A DNA stretch of 64,000 nt from Aquibacillus rhizosphaerae (GTDB taxonomy: Bacteria > Bacillota > Bacilli > Bacillales > Amphibacillaceae), in assembly GCF_030282825.1 (NCBI RefSeq), contig NZ_JASTZU010000031.1:20355-84354 (forward strand). Reading direction: 5' to 3'. A model generated the notes under the pieces. That model ran no database searches. It saw nothing but the letters and a program-made list of their open reading frames with translations, and had not been told where the DNA came from. Both the position numbers and the translations under genes were made by a program. Of the stretch, positions 44,558 to 54,219 are shown in pieces. Each line of letters begins with the position of its first letter. Within the stretch, counting starts at the first letter, position 1.

Positions 44558-45352
44558 ATGGATAAAACAACAATTATCGGTTTGTTATTAGGGGTTATTG
44601 CTATTGGAGCGGGGATGGTTTTGAAAGGTGTAAGTGTATTAGCATTATTCAATCCAGCAGCACTTTTAATTATTTTTGTGGGTACTGCAGCATCTGTTTT
44701 AATAGCCTTTCCAATGAGTACGATCAAGAAAGTCCCGGCTCTATTTAAAATTATATTTAAAGAAGAAAAAAGCAATGATATGTTTGCCATTATTGATTTA
44801 TTTACGAAATGGGCTGAAACTGCAAGGCAAGAAGGTATTCTATCATTAGAGCAAAAGTTAGATGATGTAGATGATCAATTTTTAAAATCCGGGCTACAAC
44901 TAGCAATTGATGGCCAAACACCAGAATTTATACGAGATGTTCTATTAGAAAAAGTTGATGCGATGGAACAAAGGCATCATAAGGGAGCTGCAATTTTTAC
45001 ACAAGCAGGAACTTATGCACCAACTTTAGGTGTACTTGGTGCTGTAGTTGGATTAGTTGCAGCACTCGGCCACATGGATGATATAGAAGCATTAGGTAAA
45101 GCGATATCGGCAGCTTTTATTGCAACTTTGTTTGGGATATTTACTGGATATGTATTGTGGCATCCCTTTGCGAATAAATTAAAGGAAAAATCTAAAAATG
45201 AAATACTTGTGAGACATATTATGATTGAAGGAATATTATCTGTAGCCAATGGTGAATCACCTGTTGTAGTAAAAGATAAATTAGGTTCGTACCTATCACA
45301 ATCTGAACTAGCAAAAACTAAATTTAATGAACAGGAGGGAGAAAGTGCGTAA
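44558..45352 (+). CDS. motA: flagellar motor stator protein MotA
   Basis: The 264-aa protein has four membrane segments and strong similarity to B. subtilis MotA: MDKTTIIGLLLGVIAIGAGMVLKGVSVLALFNPAA at the start and IFTQAGTYAPTLGVLGAVVGLVAAL in helices 3-4. The cytoplasmic loop holds the rotor-contacting charged residues (WAETARQEGILSLE and RDVLLEKVDAMEQRH). With MotB it forms the proton channel that drives the flagellum. Its transcript begins with a c-di-GMP riboswitch and terminator, so high c-di-GMP is expected to reduce (or, less likely, permit) its synthesis. GAGGTGA precedes the ATG. Confidence 0.96.
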   Translation: MDKTTIIGLLLGVIAIGAGMVLKGVSVLALFNPAALLIIFVGTAASVLIAFPMSTIKKVPALFKIIFKEEKSNDMFAIIDLFTKWAETARQEGILSLEQKLDDVDDQFLKSGLQLAIDGQTPEFIRDVLLEKVDAMEQRHHKGAAIFTQAGTYAPTLGVLGAVVGLVAALGHMDDIEALGKAISAAFIATLFGIFTGYVLWHPFANKLKEKSKNEILVRHIMIEGILSVANGESPVVVKDKLGSYLSQSELAKTKFNEQEGESA

Positions 45353-46115
45353 AAAGAAGCAGCATACAGAAGAGCATGTTGATGAATCTTGGTTAATTCC
45401 ATATGCGGATATGTTAACTCTTTTATTGGCACTATTTATTGTATTATTTGCTATGAGTGAGATAGATGCGCAAAAATACAAGGAATTATCTCAGGTTTTT
45501 AAAAGTGAGTTTGCTAGTGGAAATGGTACGGAAGGAGAGGGGGTGGGAAGCTCGACTGCTCCTAGTGAAGACGTAGAAGAAACAGAAGTATCAAACGACT
45601 CCGAAGTAGATAAAGGTATAGAAGAACTATATCACCTTCAAGTTTTGCAGGACGAGATTAATCAATATATTGGTGAGAATAATCTTGCAAAAGTACTCGG
45701 GACGGAATTAACAGATGAAGGTTTGTTGATTGTAATTCTAAATGATGTTTTTTTCGATTCGGGCAGTGCCAAGGTTAAAGCGGGTGGAAGGGAGATTGCT
45801 GATGAGGTTGCACAGTTTTTATATACGGATCCTCCCCATCAAATTGTGGTAAGTGGTCACACGGATAATCAACCAATTCAAAGTAGTGAATTCTCGTCTA
45901 ATTGGGAATTAAGTGTCATGCGTGCAGTTAACTTCATGCAGTTATTATTGGAAAATGAAAACTTGGGTCCTGAACGATTTAGCGCCAAAGGCTATGGAGA
46001 GCAAAAACCAACTGTCTCTAATAGTGATGAAGCCAATAGAGCAAAAAACAGACGAGTGGAAGTCCTAGTTCTTCCAAACTATGAAATTAATACTGGAGGA
46101 ATAGAAAAAGAATAA
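45345..46115 (+). CDS. motB: flagellar motor stator protein MotB
   Basis: The 256-aa protein has a basic N-terminus, a single membrane helix with the proton-binding aspartate in WLIPYADMLTLLLALFIVLFAMS, and a C-terminal OmpA-like peptidoglycan-binding domain (VSGHTDNQPI...NWELSVMRAVNFMQ...NRRVEV). GTG 45345 is the start, as AGGAGGG lies 6 bp before it; it overlaps motA by 8 bp, giving coupled synthesis. The Tyr in PYADM points to the proton-type MotB rather than the sodium-type MotS, though this needs a comparison. A strong terminator follows. Confidence 0.95.
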   Translation: MRKKKQHTEEHVDESWLIPYADMLTLLLALFIVLFAMSEIDAQKYKELSQVFKSEFASGNGTEGEGVGSSTAPSEDVEETEVSNDSEVDKGIEELYHLQVLQDEINQYIGENNLAKVLGTELTDEGLLIVILNDVFFDSGSAKVKAGGREIADEVAQFLYTDPPHQIVVSGHTDNQPIQSSEFSSNWELSVMRAVNFMQLLLENENLGPERFSAKGYGEQKPTVSNSDEANRAKNRRVEVLVLPNYEINTGGIEKE

Positions 46116-46129
46116 TATGTAAGTGTCCA

Positions 46130-46157
46130 AAAAGAGCCTATACAAGGCTCTTTTTTT
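46130..46157 (+). terminator. terminator of motAB
   Basis: AAAAGAGCC and GGCTCTTTT form a perfect stem around TATACAA with a long T run. Confidence 0.9.
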
Positions 46158-46158
46158 A

Positions 46159-46243
46159 TAGCGTAGGAAGATTATAGATTTAATGTCCATGTCTAGTGGA
46201 CGCTTGACTATTAGCATGTGCCGCGTCCAGCTACAGAGCCCTA
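46159..46243. repeat. dispersed repeat R2, left-half copy
   Basis: TAGCGTAGGAAGATTATAGATTTAATG...TTAGCATGTGCCGCGTCCAGCTACAGAGCC parallels the left part of the full repeat at 36584. The right half is missing. It directly abuts the motAB terminator. Confidence 0.65.
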
Positions 46244-46408
46244 CACTTTTTTCTGGACTCCGAATTACTATACGTTAACTTCATATCCGCTTTGGGTATA
46301 ATTGAAGTATACGAATCAGATAATAATATATCTAAGAAAAATTAGATGGAACTTTGAAAGGGTCCAATAACATAGTTGATAACGGACATATGGAAAGGAA
46401 TGTTTTAA

Positions 46409-47365
46409 TTGAAAAAAATAGCAGTTTTGACTTCTGGTGGAGATTCTCAAGGGATGAATAGTGCGATACGTGCTGTTGTGCGAACAGGTATTGCTAGTGG
46501 ATTTGAAATGGTTGGAATTAAAAGAGGGTATAAAGGTCTTATGGAAAATGATTTTATTACATTAGACTCAAGAGCAGTTGGTGATATTCTTTATAGAGGC
46601 GGGACTTTTCTGCAATCTGCCCGGTCAGAGGAATTTAAAACGGAAGCAGGACAATCTAAAGCAATTAACAATCTAAAAGAAGCGGGAATTGATTATTTAG
46701 TTGTTATTGGTGGTGATGGAAGCTATCGAGGTGCCGCAGCCCTTCAACAACAGGGTATTAAAACTTACGGACTCCCTGGAACGATTGATAATGATATCCC
46801 GTTAACCGATTATACGATTGGGTTTGATACGACATTAAATGTTGTCACAGATGCAATTGGTAATTTAAGAGATACAATGAGTAGCCATGAACGCGTAAGT
46901 GTAATTGAAGTAATGGGAAGAAGTTGTGGTGATATTGCTCTTCATGCCGGGATTTCAAGTGGTGTTGATGCAGTCATTATTCCTGAAATGAAATGGGATA
47001 TAGAAGAAATATCAAAAAAACTTGTACAAGGTTTTGAAAATGGTAAAACACATAGTATTGTAATGGTAGCCGAGGGTGCAGGAAAAGCGGAAGATATAGC
47101 GACTATAATTAAAGAAAACACAGATCTTGATACAAGAGCTACCGTTTTGGGACATATCCAAAGAGGTGGTACACCGTCTGCATTTGATCGTGTATTTACG
47201 AGTAGAATGGGATATAATGTGATTGAATTAATTGAAAAAGATATATCTGGTGTTGCTTTAGGAATGGAAACCAATGAAATTACATACCATACGTTTGAAG
47301 AAATTTTTAATCATGAAGATAAGGTGGATAAAACCTTATATAAAATCTTTAAAGACCTTGTTTGA
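46409..47365 (+). CDS. pfkA: ATP-dependent 6-phosphofructokinase
   Basis: The 318-aa enzyme has the phosphofructokinase fold: IAVLTSGGDSQGMNSAIR (ATP loop), VVIGGDGSYRGA, catalytic PGTIDNDIPLTDYTIGFDT, MGRSCGDIALHAG and the C-terminal VLGHIQRGGTPSAFDR. All catalytic residues are present, but SGGDSQG replaces the usual SGGDAPG/SGGDSPG. It converts fructose 6-phosphate to the 1,6-bisphosphate. The start is TTG 46409 with AAAGGA upstream. The usual Bacillus gene lies in a pfkA-pyk operon; this one stands alone, so it may be a second copy. Confidence 0.93.
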   Translation: MKKIAVLTSGGDSQGMNSAIRAVVRTGIASGFEMVGIKRGYKGLMENDFITLDSRAVGDILYRGGTFLQSARSEEFKTEAGQSKAINNLKEAGIDYLVVIGGDGSYRGAAALQQQGIKTYGLPGTIDNDIPLTDYTIGFDTTLNVVTDAIGNLRDTMSSHERVSVIEVMGRSCGDIALHAGISSGVDAVIIPEMKWDIEEISKKLVQGFENGKTHSIVMVAEGAGKAEDIATIIKENTDLDTRATVLGHIQRGGTPSAFDRVFTSRMGYNVIELIEKDISGVALGMETNEITYHTFEEIFNHEDKVDKTLYKIFKDLV

Positions 47366-47380
47366 TTTAAATAAAAAAGA

Positions 47381-47427
47381 AAATACAGACAACAACTCGG
47401 TAAAAGACGAGTGTTTGTCTGTATTTT
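47381..47427. terminator. bidirectional terminator between pfkA and cueP
   Basis: AATACAGACAACAACTCG pairs with CGAGTGTTTGTCTGTATT with one mismatch, flanked by A and T runs on both sides. Confidence 0.85.
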
Positions 47428-47441
47428 TGTATGAATACGAC

Positions 47442-47993
47442 CTAGGCACTTTTGTTCTCATTTAACTGCATGGTAGTAATGCATGTGTTATCATTTTCGA
47501 ATGTGGAAACCTCAGACTGTGCCGTTTTTCCGTCATGCGTAAAAGTTACACGATACGTTTTATCGCGTGGTAACCATAAATCGACAAACCCATTTGATTG
47601 GGATTGTGTTGTTTGATCAAGGATTACGTTTCCTTCTGTATCTTCAATATATACACTAAATTCTTCATTAACCATTTCTCCTTGGCAACCTGTCAGGCTA
47701 TGGACTGCACAAGGGTGTGTATTCTCTACATATGGAGCAATCGAGACAAAAAATTCATCTTCAGGTAAGCTATAGGTTGACTCGTTTGCGTCTTTATCGG
47801 TTACAACAAGTTCTTGTGATGTGATAGAAGCGTTTTCGTTTTCTTTCTTACCTACGCTATAATCATGCACCAATTGCTTAATGTCTTCTGTCTTGGTTTC
47901 GGTTTGTGTATTTGTTTTACCGTTTACTGCAAACAAATAAGCAACTAGCGCTACGGCAACTAAACCAGTTATTACAAAAAGCTTTCTTTTCAT
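47442..47993 (-). CDS. cueP: CueP-family metal-binding protein
   Basis: The 183-aa protein has an N-terminal membrane helix without lipobox. The CueP domain reads FFVSIAPYVENTHPCAVHSLTGCQGEMVNEEFSVYI, then NGFVDLWLPRDKTYRVTF and TCITTMQL at the end. The three conserved cysteines and histidines of CueP are in place. CueP of Salmonella is a periplasmic copper-binding protein that supplies or buffers copper; Bacillus versions are membrane-tethered outside the cell. GGAGA precedes the ATG. Confidence 0.9.
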   Translation of the reverse strand: MKRKLFVITGLVAVALVAYLFAVNGKTNTQTETKTEDIKQLVHDYSVGKKENENASITSQELVVTDKDANESTYSLPEDEFFVSIAPYVENTHPCAVHSLTGCQGEMVNEEFSVYIEDTEGNVILDQTTQSQSNGFVDLWLPRDKTYRVTFTHDGKTAQSEVSTFENDNTCITTMQLNENKSA

Positions 47994-48412
47994 CTTGTAT
48001 GCATCTCCAGTCTCTCTTTTAATATATGATTTTATAATGTTTCAAAAGCAGGATATAATTAATATCTAACAAATCACGTGTATTTATTCACAAACATTAT
48101 TTTACCACATTATCTAAACAATTTTCTATTGATTTTAAAAATATTTTAGTAGCATTTTAGAGTAAGTCATTTTAAATCGTCTTCGAAGTTAAAGAAGCAA
48201 TAAAACTAAACTTTAAAAAAGAAGATATTCTGATTTAATACCTGCCAAAGGACTCATAAGACTTCTATAATAGAAAGAAATGAAATATAGTAAGGGATAG
48301 GCAAATAATTAGTTACTCCTATATTAATTTAGGGTACACAACCTATCTAACATTATTTTAAAAATATAATCATAGATTACGGTTTTTTGAGTAGGCAAAA
48401 GGAGAGGTTTCT
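47994..48412. other. intergenic region between divergent genes
   Basis: The region is AT-rich. A 20-codon open stretch near 48178-48237 (VFEVKEAIKLNFKKEDILI) may be a gene remnant, but it has no start codon. Nothing else recognisable. Confidence 0.4.
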
Positions 48413-49090
48413 TTGGAAAGTAGATGGGAAAGTGCAAAAAAGTCTTTATCGAACATCTCTATTTCAGCAAATCCAAACAATCAACCGGTAACGATAAATG
48501 GAAGCTCTGATGACCTTAAATGTATTGGTGTCGGTACGGATGCGGCAGTGTTCCAATATCTATATGCACCGGAATATGCGTTTAAAATTTATGCTGATGA
48601 GAAACTAGCTAAAATTAGAGCTGAGGAAAGTGTGTATGATAAGTTAAGGGATTCCCGTTATTTTTCTACATGTTTTGCTGCGTATCCTAACTATCTTGTT
48701 TTAAGTTTTGAGGAAGGAACAACATTGTATGATTGTCTCCTGCAAGGAATTCATATTCCAGAACTTGTTGTTCAAGATGTAGAGAAAGCTAGAGAATATG
48801 CGCGAGAAAAGGGATTGAACCCACGTGATATTCATCTGAAAAATATTCTATTACAAAATGGTAGAGCGAAAATGTTGGATGTCTCCGAATATATACAACC
48901 AGGAAATGACTACAGGTGGGAACATCTAAAAAAAGCATATGATTCTTACTATCAACTAATTGATGGTAAACCAGTTCCGTTTTGGTTACTGGAGACGGTT
49001 AGAAAATGGTACAACCAATGGAATAAGTATTCCACTTCATTTGATGATTTCATGAAAGGTGTCCTCAAAAATACAACGTTCAAAAAATAG
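48413..49090 (+). CDS. YrzF-like degenerate Ser/Thr protein kinase
   Basis: The 225-aa protein keeps a reduced kinase fold: a short nucleotide-loop region (IGVGTDAAVFQYLYAPEYAFKIYADE, with the putative VAIK lysine in FKIY), the catalytic loop PRDIHLKNILL in HRDxxxxN-like form, and LDVSEY at the place of DFG. The activation segment is very short. It resembles the predicted B. subtilis kinase YrzF. Activity and substrate are unknown. The start is TTG 48413 with GGAGAGG upstream. It is monocistronic. Confidence 0.75.
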   Translation: MESRWESAKKSLSNISISANPNNQPVTINGSSDDLKCIGVGTDAAVFQYLYAPEYAFKIYADEKLAKIRAEESVYDKLRDSRYFSTCFAAYPNYLVLSFEEGTTLYDCLLQGIHIPELVVQDVEKAREYAREKGLNPRDIHLKNILLQNGRAKMLDVSEYIQPGNDYRWEHLKKAYDSYYQLIDGKPVPFWLLETVRKWYNQWNKYSTSFDDFMKGVLKNTTFKK

Positions 49091-49118
49091 AATGTCCTTG
49101 GATGGACACTCTATTTTT
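49089..49118 (+). terminator. terminator after the kinase-like gene
   Basis: AGAATGTCC pairs with GGACACTCT with one mismatch around TTGGAT, followed by ATTTTT. Confidence 0.7.
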
Positions 49119-49164
49119 CATTGTTATTTAACTTAACTTTTATTAAAAAAATAGAATATTAAGC

Positions 49165-49423
49165 TCACCACATTTCCCCTACGGCTTCTCTTACCATCAC
49201 AGGTTTTAGATTTTCTACGGCCTTTGTGAACCCTTCATCAACAGATTCTCTACCTCCTTTTTCAAATTTATAGTGAATCTAGTTGTCTACCATGGCTTCT
49301 CTCCACATAGTTTTTGTTGCTAAATCATAATAGTCTTTAAAAGGTTTTATTTATGATTTCGAACTTATCAATTATTATCTCAAACATTTCGTCATAACCG
49401 CAATTACTTTCAAATAATTCTAA
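49165..49423 (-). pseudogene. degraded gene remnant
   Basis: On the minus strand a coding-like frame reads LELFESNCGYDEMFEIIIDK..., shifts by one base near 49345, continues KDYYDLATKTMWREAMVDN, meets a TAG stop, then goes on in the same frame IHYKFEKGGRESVDEGFTKA... to TGA 49165-49167. It is a gene broken by a frameshift and a stop. I cannot name the family. Between it and gltB (49609) no other feature is clear, except possible GltC-like ATCTCATTTTGA at 49447. Confidence 0.45.
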
Positions 49424-49608
49424 TTATTCGTATAATTAACACAGGATCTCATTTTGAAAGGGGGATTCAAAAGTTAAATGATTGGAAAAATCTAATTTTA
49501 TTGCATGAAGTATGTAAAAAATGTAAAAACTACTAGGTAGTAAAGCCAAAAACATCAGAAGATAGTCTTATAAAGAAATTCTATTATGCAATAAGAAGGG
49601 ATGTTTTT

Positions 49609-52600
49609 ATGAAATATTACGGATATCCTACTCCTCAGGGATTATATCACCCGGAAAATGAACATGATGCATGTGGTATTGGGATGATTGCCAACATTGA
49701 TGGTACTAAATCTCACAATATTGTTCAGCATGCCGTTACAATCCTTTGTAACTTAGAACATAGAGGTGGACAATCAGCTGATATTAGTACTGGAGATGGT
49801 GCTGGGATTTTAACACAAATTCCACATGCCTTTTTCCAAGACAAGTGTGAGGATTTAGATATTGACCTTCCGCCTGAAGGGGAATATGGCGTGGGTATGG
49901 TTTTTCTCCCTCAAGATCCAGGAATTAGAAGGAAGAGTGAACAGGAAATACAAAGCTTGATTGAAGCAGATGGTCACCAGTTCCTCGGTTGGAGGACAGT
50001 ACCGGTAAATGATGCATATGTTGGAGATCTTGCTAAGAAAAAGAAACCGTTTATTAGGCAACTGTTCGTTTCTCCAGGAAAACAAATCAAAGACCAAGAA
50101 GAATTCGAAAGAAAGCTTTATGTCATTCGTAAGCAAGCTGAAAAAAAGTTGCAAGGTTTACATGAAACGGAACAAGACCAAAACACGTTTATTTGTAGCT
50201 TGTCAACGTCAACCATCATTTATAAAGGCATGCTAATACCGGAACAATTAGACTCTTTTTACATTGATCTTAATAACCGTGACTTTAAGTCGGCACTTGC
50301 TATTGTGCATTCACGTTTTAGTACAAACACATTTCCTAGTTGGGAACGGGCACAACCTAATCGTTATATTGCACATAACGGGGAGTTTAACACGATAAGA
50401 GGTAATGTAAATTGGATGAGAGCAAGAGAGTCTCTTTGCAAATCAGCATTTTTTCCAGAAGAAGACATCAACAAGATTCTACCAGTCATTGATACAGATG
50501 GCAGTGATTCAACGATGTTTGATAACTGTTTTGAATTTTTACATTTGTCCGGTCGTTCGCTTGCTCATTCTGCAATGATGATGATTCCAGAGCCGTGGGT
50601 AAATGACGAGAGAATGGATAAAGAAAAAAGAGCTTTTTATGATTATCATAGTACGTTAATGGAACCATGGGACGGTCCAGCGGCTATCATCTATACAGAT
50701 GGCAGAAAAATAGGAGCTTGTTTGGACCGAAATGGATTAAGACCTGCACGATATTATGTAACGAAAGACGGTATGATTGTTTTAGGATCGGAAGTTGGCG
50801 CTTTAGATATTTTACCAGAGGATGTCCAGTATAAAGATAGGTTACAACCAGGTAAAATGCTACTTGTTGATTTGAAAAAAGGGACGATTATTCCAGATGA
50901 AGAAATTAAAAATCAAGTGGCGACTGAAAAGCCTTACCAAGAATGGTTATCCGATTACAAGCTTAATTTAGAGGATCTAAAAGTTCCAAAGCATACTAGT
51001 CAGCCGATTAGTAAGGATGAATTAGTTGAGCAGCAAATTGCTTTTGGTTACACAACCGAAGAGTTAAATAAAATTTTAAAACCGATGGTTACAGATAAAA
51101 AAGACCCAATTGGTTCCATGGGATATGATTCACCACTAGCCGTCCTATCAAACCGGCCACAACTACTATATAACTATTTTAAACAGTTGTTTGCCCAGGT
51201 GACGAATCCGCCAATTGATGCAATTCGTGAAGAGATTGTTACGGCTGTGGAAACAACCATTGGAAAAGAAGGTAATCTAGTAGAACCGCAACCAAAGAGC
51301 TGTAGGCATATTCGTTTAAAAACACCGATACTTACAAATACAGAGTTAGAACAATTACGTCAAAATGAATTGGAAGCTTTTCAGTCTAAAACAATATCGC
51401 TCCTATTTGATGTAAAAAAAGAACAACAGGATCTCGACAAAGTACTAGACGAGCTCTTCGCGAAAGCAGATGAAGCGATTGATGAGGGTACTACCCTACT
51501 AATTTTATCTGATCGTGGAATTAATGGAAAACAAGCAGCTATCCCAGCTTTACTTGCTGTTTCGGGTTTACACCATCATTTAATTCGCCAAGGGATTCGT
51601 ACGAAAGTCAGTATCTTAGTAGAAACAGGAGAGGCGAGACAAGTTCACCATTTCGCTACTCTTTTAGGGTATGGAGCGGAAGGGATAAATCCATATTTGG
51701 CGTTTAGAACGTTAGAAGGTTTAATTGAAATGGAAGATCTTCGTGGTGTGACATTAGCCGAAGTAGTGGGGACTTATATTAAATCAGCTACAAATGGTGT
51801 CATAAAAGTTCTATCAAAAATGGGGATATCAACCATTCAGAGTTATCGAGGTGCTCAAATTTTTGAAGCAGTTGGTATTCAACCCGATGTTATTGAAAGA
51901 TACTTCACAAGAACTGCTTCTCGATTAGGTGGAATTGGCTTAAGCACCATTGCAGAAGAAGTAGTGATGCGACATAAAAGCGGCTATAGAAGGGACCGTG
52001 GCGGCGAAAAAGGCTTGGAATCTGGTGATGACTTCCAGTGGCGCCAAAATGGTGAAGACCATCAGTATAATCCACACACGATTCATTTGCTTCAATCATC
52101 TTGTCGTTTAAATAGCTATAAGTTATTTAAACAGTATTCCAGTATGATTGATGACATGGACAAAAACTTACAATCATTACGCGGATTGTTAGGTTTCAAA
52201 AAGAGAAAATCAATACCAATCGAAGAAGTCGAATCAATCGAAAATATATTCAAGCGTTTTAAAACAGGGGCCATGTCTTATGGTTCGATTAGTAGTGAAG
52301 CACACGAAGCACTAGCGATTGCCATGAACAGAATTGGTGGAAAGAGTAATTCAGGTGAGGGCGGGGAACATCCTAATCGCTTTACACCGGATGAATTTGG
52401 CGACTTAAGGCGGAGCTCTATCAAACAAGTAGCCTCAGGGCGCTTTGGTGTTTCTAGTCACTATTTAGTAAATGCGGATGAGATTCAAATTAAAGTTGCA
52501 CAAGGGGCAAAGCCAGGAGAAGGCGGCCACCTTCCAGGTAAGAAAGTTTATCCGTGGATTGCTGAGGTAAGAAATTCAACTCCGGGAGTCGGATTGATTT

Positions 52601-54207
52601 CACCACCTCCACATCATGATATTTACTCGATAGAAGACTTGGCAGAACTAATTTACAACTTAAAGATTGCTAATCCCAAAGCACGGATAAGCGTTAAGCT
52701 TGTTTCTGCAGTTGGTGTTGGAACGATAGCTGCTGGGGTAGCAAAAGGACGAGCAGATCTTGTTCTAATTAGTGGGTATGACGGTGGAACAGGTGCTGCG
52801 CCACGCACGAGTATTCAACATACAGGAATGCCTTGGGAAATAGGACTAGCTGAAACCCATCAAACGTTACTAATGAATAAATTGCGTGACCGGATTGTAG
52901 TAGAAACGGATGGGAAAATGATGACTGGTCGAGATGTAGTTATTGCTGCCTTGCTTGGTGCAGAGGAATATGGTTTTGCGACCGCACCACTGGCTGTTGT
53001 AGGTTGCATTATGATGCGTGTCTGTCATTTAAATACGTGTCCAGTCGGTATCGCTACCCAAGACCCAGAACTAAGAAAGAAATTTGCAGGTAAACCGGAG
53101 CATGTCGTTAATTTCATGCGGTTTATTGCCAAGGAAGTCCGTGAATTGATGGCACAATTAGGCTTCCGTACGATTGATGAAATGATTGGTCGAACAGACG
53201 TATTGGAGAAAAAAGAAGCGATTGACCATTGGAAAGCAAAAGGTGTTGATTTATCTGCCTTGCTCTATCAACCGGATGTGCCGAAAAGTGTTGCACGTCA
53301 TCAAACTGTCGAGCAAGTTCATGGATTAGATAAAACACTTGATCAGCAGGAGTTAATTCCATTATGTAAAGATGCGCTTGAAAGTAAACAACCGATAAAA
53401 GCATCTCTAGGAATCAGGAATATTAATCGAGCAGCGAGTACGATGCTAGGAAGCGAAATCACCAAAAAGTACGGAATCGAAGGTTTACCAGAAGATACGA
53501 TTCGTTTGAAATTCAGAGGTTCAGCAGGGCAAAGTTTTGGTGCGTTTATTCCGCGTGGACTAACGATCTATCTTGTTGGAGATGCCAACGATTACGTTGG
53601 AAAAGGGTTGTCAGGTGGTAAAATTATTGCCAGACCATCGCGTAAGTCTTCGTTCACACCGCATGAAAATACGATTATAGGTAATGTTGCTTTTTATGGT
53701 GCTACCGGTGGCGAAGCCTATATTTATGGCCTTGCAGGTGAACGTTTCTGTGTTCGGAATAGTGGTGCAAAAGTGGTTGTCGAAGGCGTTGGTGATCATG
53801 GTTGTGAATACATGACTGGAGGGCGTGTTGTTGTCCTAGGTGCAGCTGGGAAAAACTTTGCAGCTGGAATGTCCGGAGGTATCGCTTATGTACTTGATGA
53901 GGCTGGTTCTTTTCGGGAAAAGTGTAACCAGGAATTGGTTCAACTCGATTCCATTACCGACGAAAAAGAGGCAAAAGAACTTTACGACATGATAGAAAAA
54001 CATGTGGACTATACACAAAGTACCAATGGGCAACGAATCGTTGAAAATTGGAATTCTGTTTTACCAAAATTCGTCCGAGTTATACCAAATGATTATCTAG
54101 AAATGAGAGAAAGAATTCTTTTACTAGAAGCAGATGGATTAACGAAAGATGAGGCGGCAATGAAAGCATTTGAACAAGGAAATGAAATTGTTGAAACAAT
54201 AAAGTAA
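49609..54207 (+). CDS. gltA: glutamate synthase (NADPH) large subunit
   Basis: The 1532-aa protein begins with an N-terminal Ntn glutaminase domain; catalytic Cys22 lies in HDACGIG after a short propeptide. The central region, the FMN-binding synthase domain ([36 protein letters not shown]) and the 3Fe-4S ligands [15 protein letters not shown] follow, then the C-terminal GXGXG beta-helix domain ([17 protein letters not shown]). It transfers the amide nitrogen of glutamine to 2-oxoglutarate, giving two glutamates, with electrons from the small subunit. AAGGGATG precedes the ATG. It is 12 bp upstream of the small-subunit gene. Confidence 0.97.
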   Translation: MKYYGYPTPQGLYHPENEHDACGIGMIANIDGTKSHNIVQHAVTILCNLEHRGGQSADISTGDGAGILTQIPHAFFQDKCEDLDIDLPPEGEYGVGMVFLPQDPGIRRKSEQEIQSLIEADGHQFLGWRTVPVNDAYVGDLAKKKKPFIRQLFVSPGKQIKDQEEFERKLYVIRKQAEKKLQGLHETEQDQNTFICSLSTSTIIYKGMLIPEQLDSFYIDLNNRDFKSALAIVHSRFSTNTFPSWERAQPNRYIAHNGEFNTIRGNVNWMRARESLCKSAFFPEEDINKILPVIDTDGSDSTMFDNCFEFLHLSGRSLAHSAMMMIPEPWVNDERMDKEKRAFYDYHSTLMEPWDGPAAIIYTDGRKIGACLDRNGLRPARYYVTKDGMIVLGSEVGALDILPEDVQYKDRLQPGKMLLVDLKKGTIIPDEEIKNQVATEKPYQEWLSDYKLNLEDLKVPKHTSQPISKDELVEQQIAFGYTTEELNKILKPMVTDKKDPIGSMGYDSPLAVLSNRPQLLYNYFKQLFAQVTNPPIDAIREEIVTAVETTIGKEGNLVEPQPKSCRHIRLKTPILTNTELEQLRQNELEAFQSKTISLLFDVKKEQQDLDKVLDELFAKADEAIDEGTTLLILSDRGINGKQAAIPALLAVSGLHHHLIRQGIRTKVSILVETGEARQVHHFATLLGYGAEGINPYLAFRTLEGLIEMEDLRGVTLAEVVGTYIKSATNGVIKVLSKMGISTIQSYRGAQIFEAVGIQPDVIERYFTRTASRLGGIGLSTIAEEVVMRHKSGYRRDRGGEKGLESGDDFQWRQNGEDHQYNPHTIHLLQSSCRLNSYKLFKQYSSMIDDMDKNLQSLRGLLGFKKRKSIPIEEVESIENIFKRFKTGAMSYGSISSEAHEALAIAMNRIGGKSNSGEGGEHPNRFTPDEFGDLRRSSIKQVASGRFGVSSHYLVNADEIQIKVAQGAKPGEGGHLPGKKVYPWIAEVRNSTPGVGLISPPPHHDIYSIEDLAELIYNLKIANPKARISVKLVSAVGVGTIAAGVAKGRADLVLISGYDGGTGAAPRTSIQHTGMPWEIGLAETHQTLLMNKLRDRIVVETDGKMMTGRDVVIAALLGAEEYGFATAPLAVVGCIMMRVCHLNTCPVGIATQDPELRKKFAGKPEHVVNFMRFIAKEVRELMAQLGFRTIDEMIGRTDVLEKKEAIDHWKAKGVDLSALLYQPDVPKSVARHQTVEQVHGLDKTLDQQELIPLCKDALESKQPIKASLGIRNINRAASTMLGSEITKKYGIEGLPEDTIRLKFRGSAGQSFGAFIPRGLTIYLVGDANDYVGKGLSGGKIIARPSRKSSFTPHENTIIGNVAFYGATGGEAYIYGLAGERFCVRNSGAKVVVEGVGDHGCEYMTGGRVVVLGAAGKNFAAGMSGGIAYVLDEAGSFREKCNQELVQLDSITDEKEAKELYDMIEKHVDYTQSTNGQRIVENWNSVLPKFVRVIPNDYLEMRERILLLEADGLTKDEAAMKAFEQGNEIVETIK

Positions 54208-54219
54208 TGGAGGGAAACG

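Noticed and set aside
49447..49458. ATCTCATTTTGA as a GltC operator of gltAB
   Set aside because: Only one half resembles the LysR-type palindrome and no gltC gene is adjacent; too weak to call.
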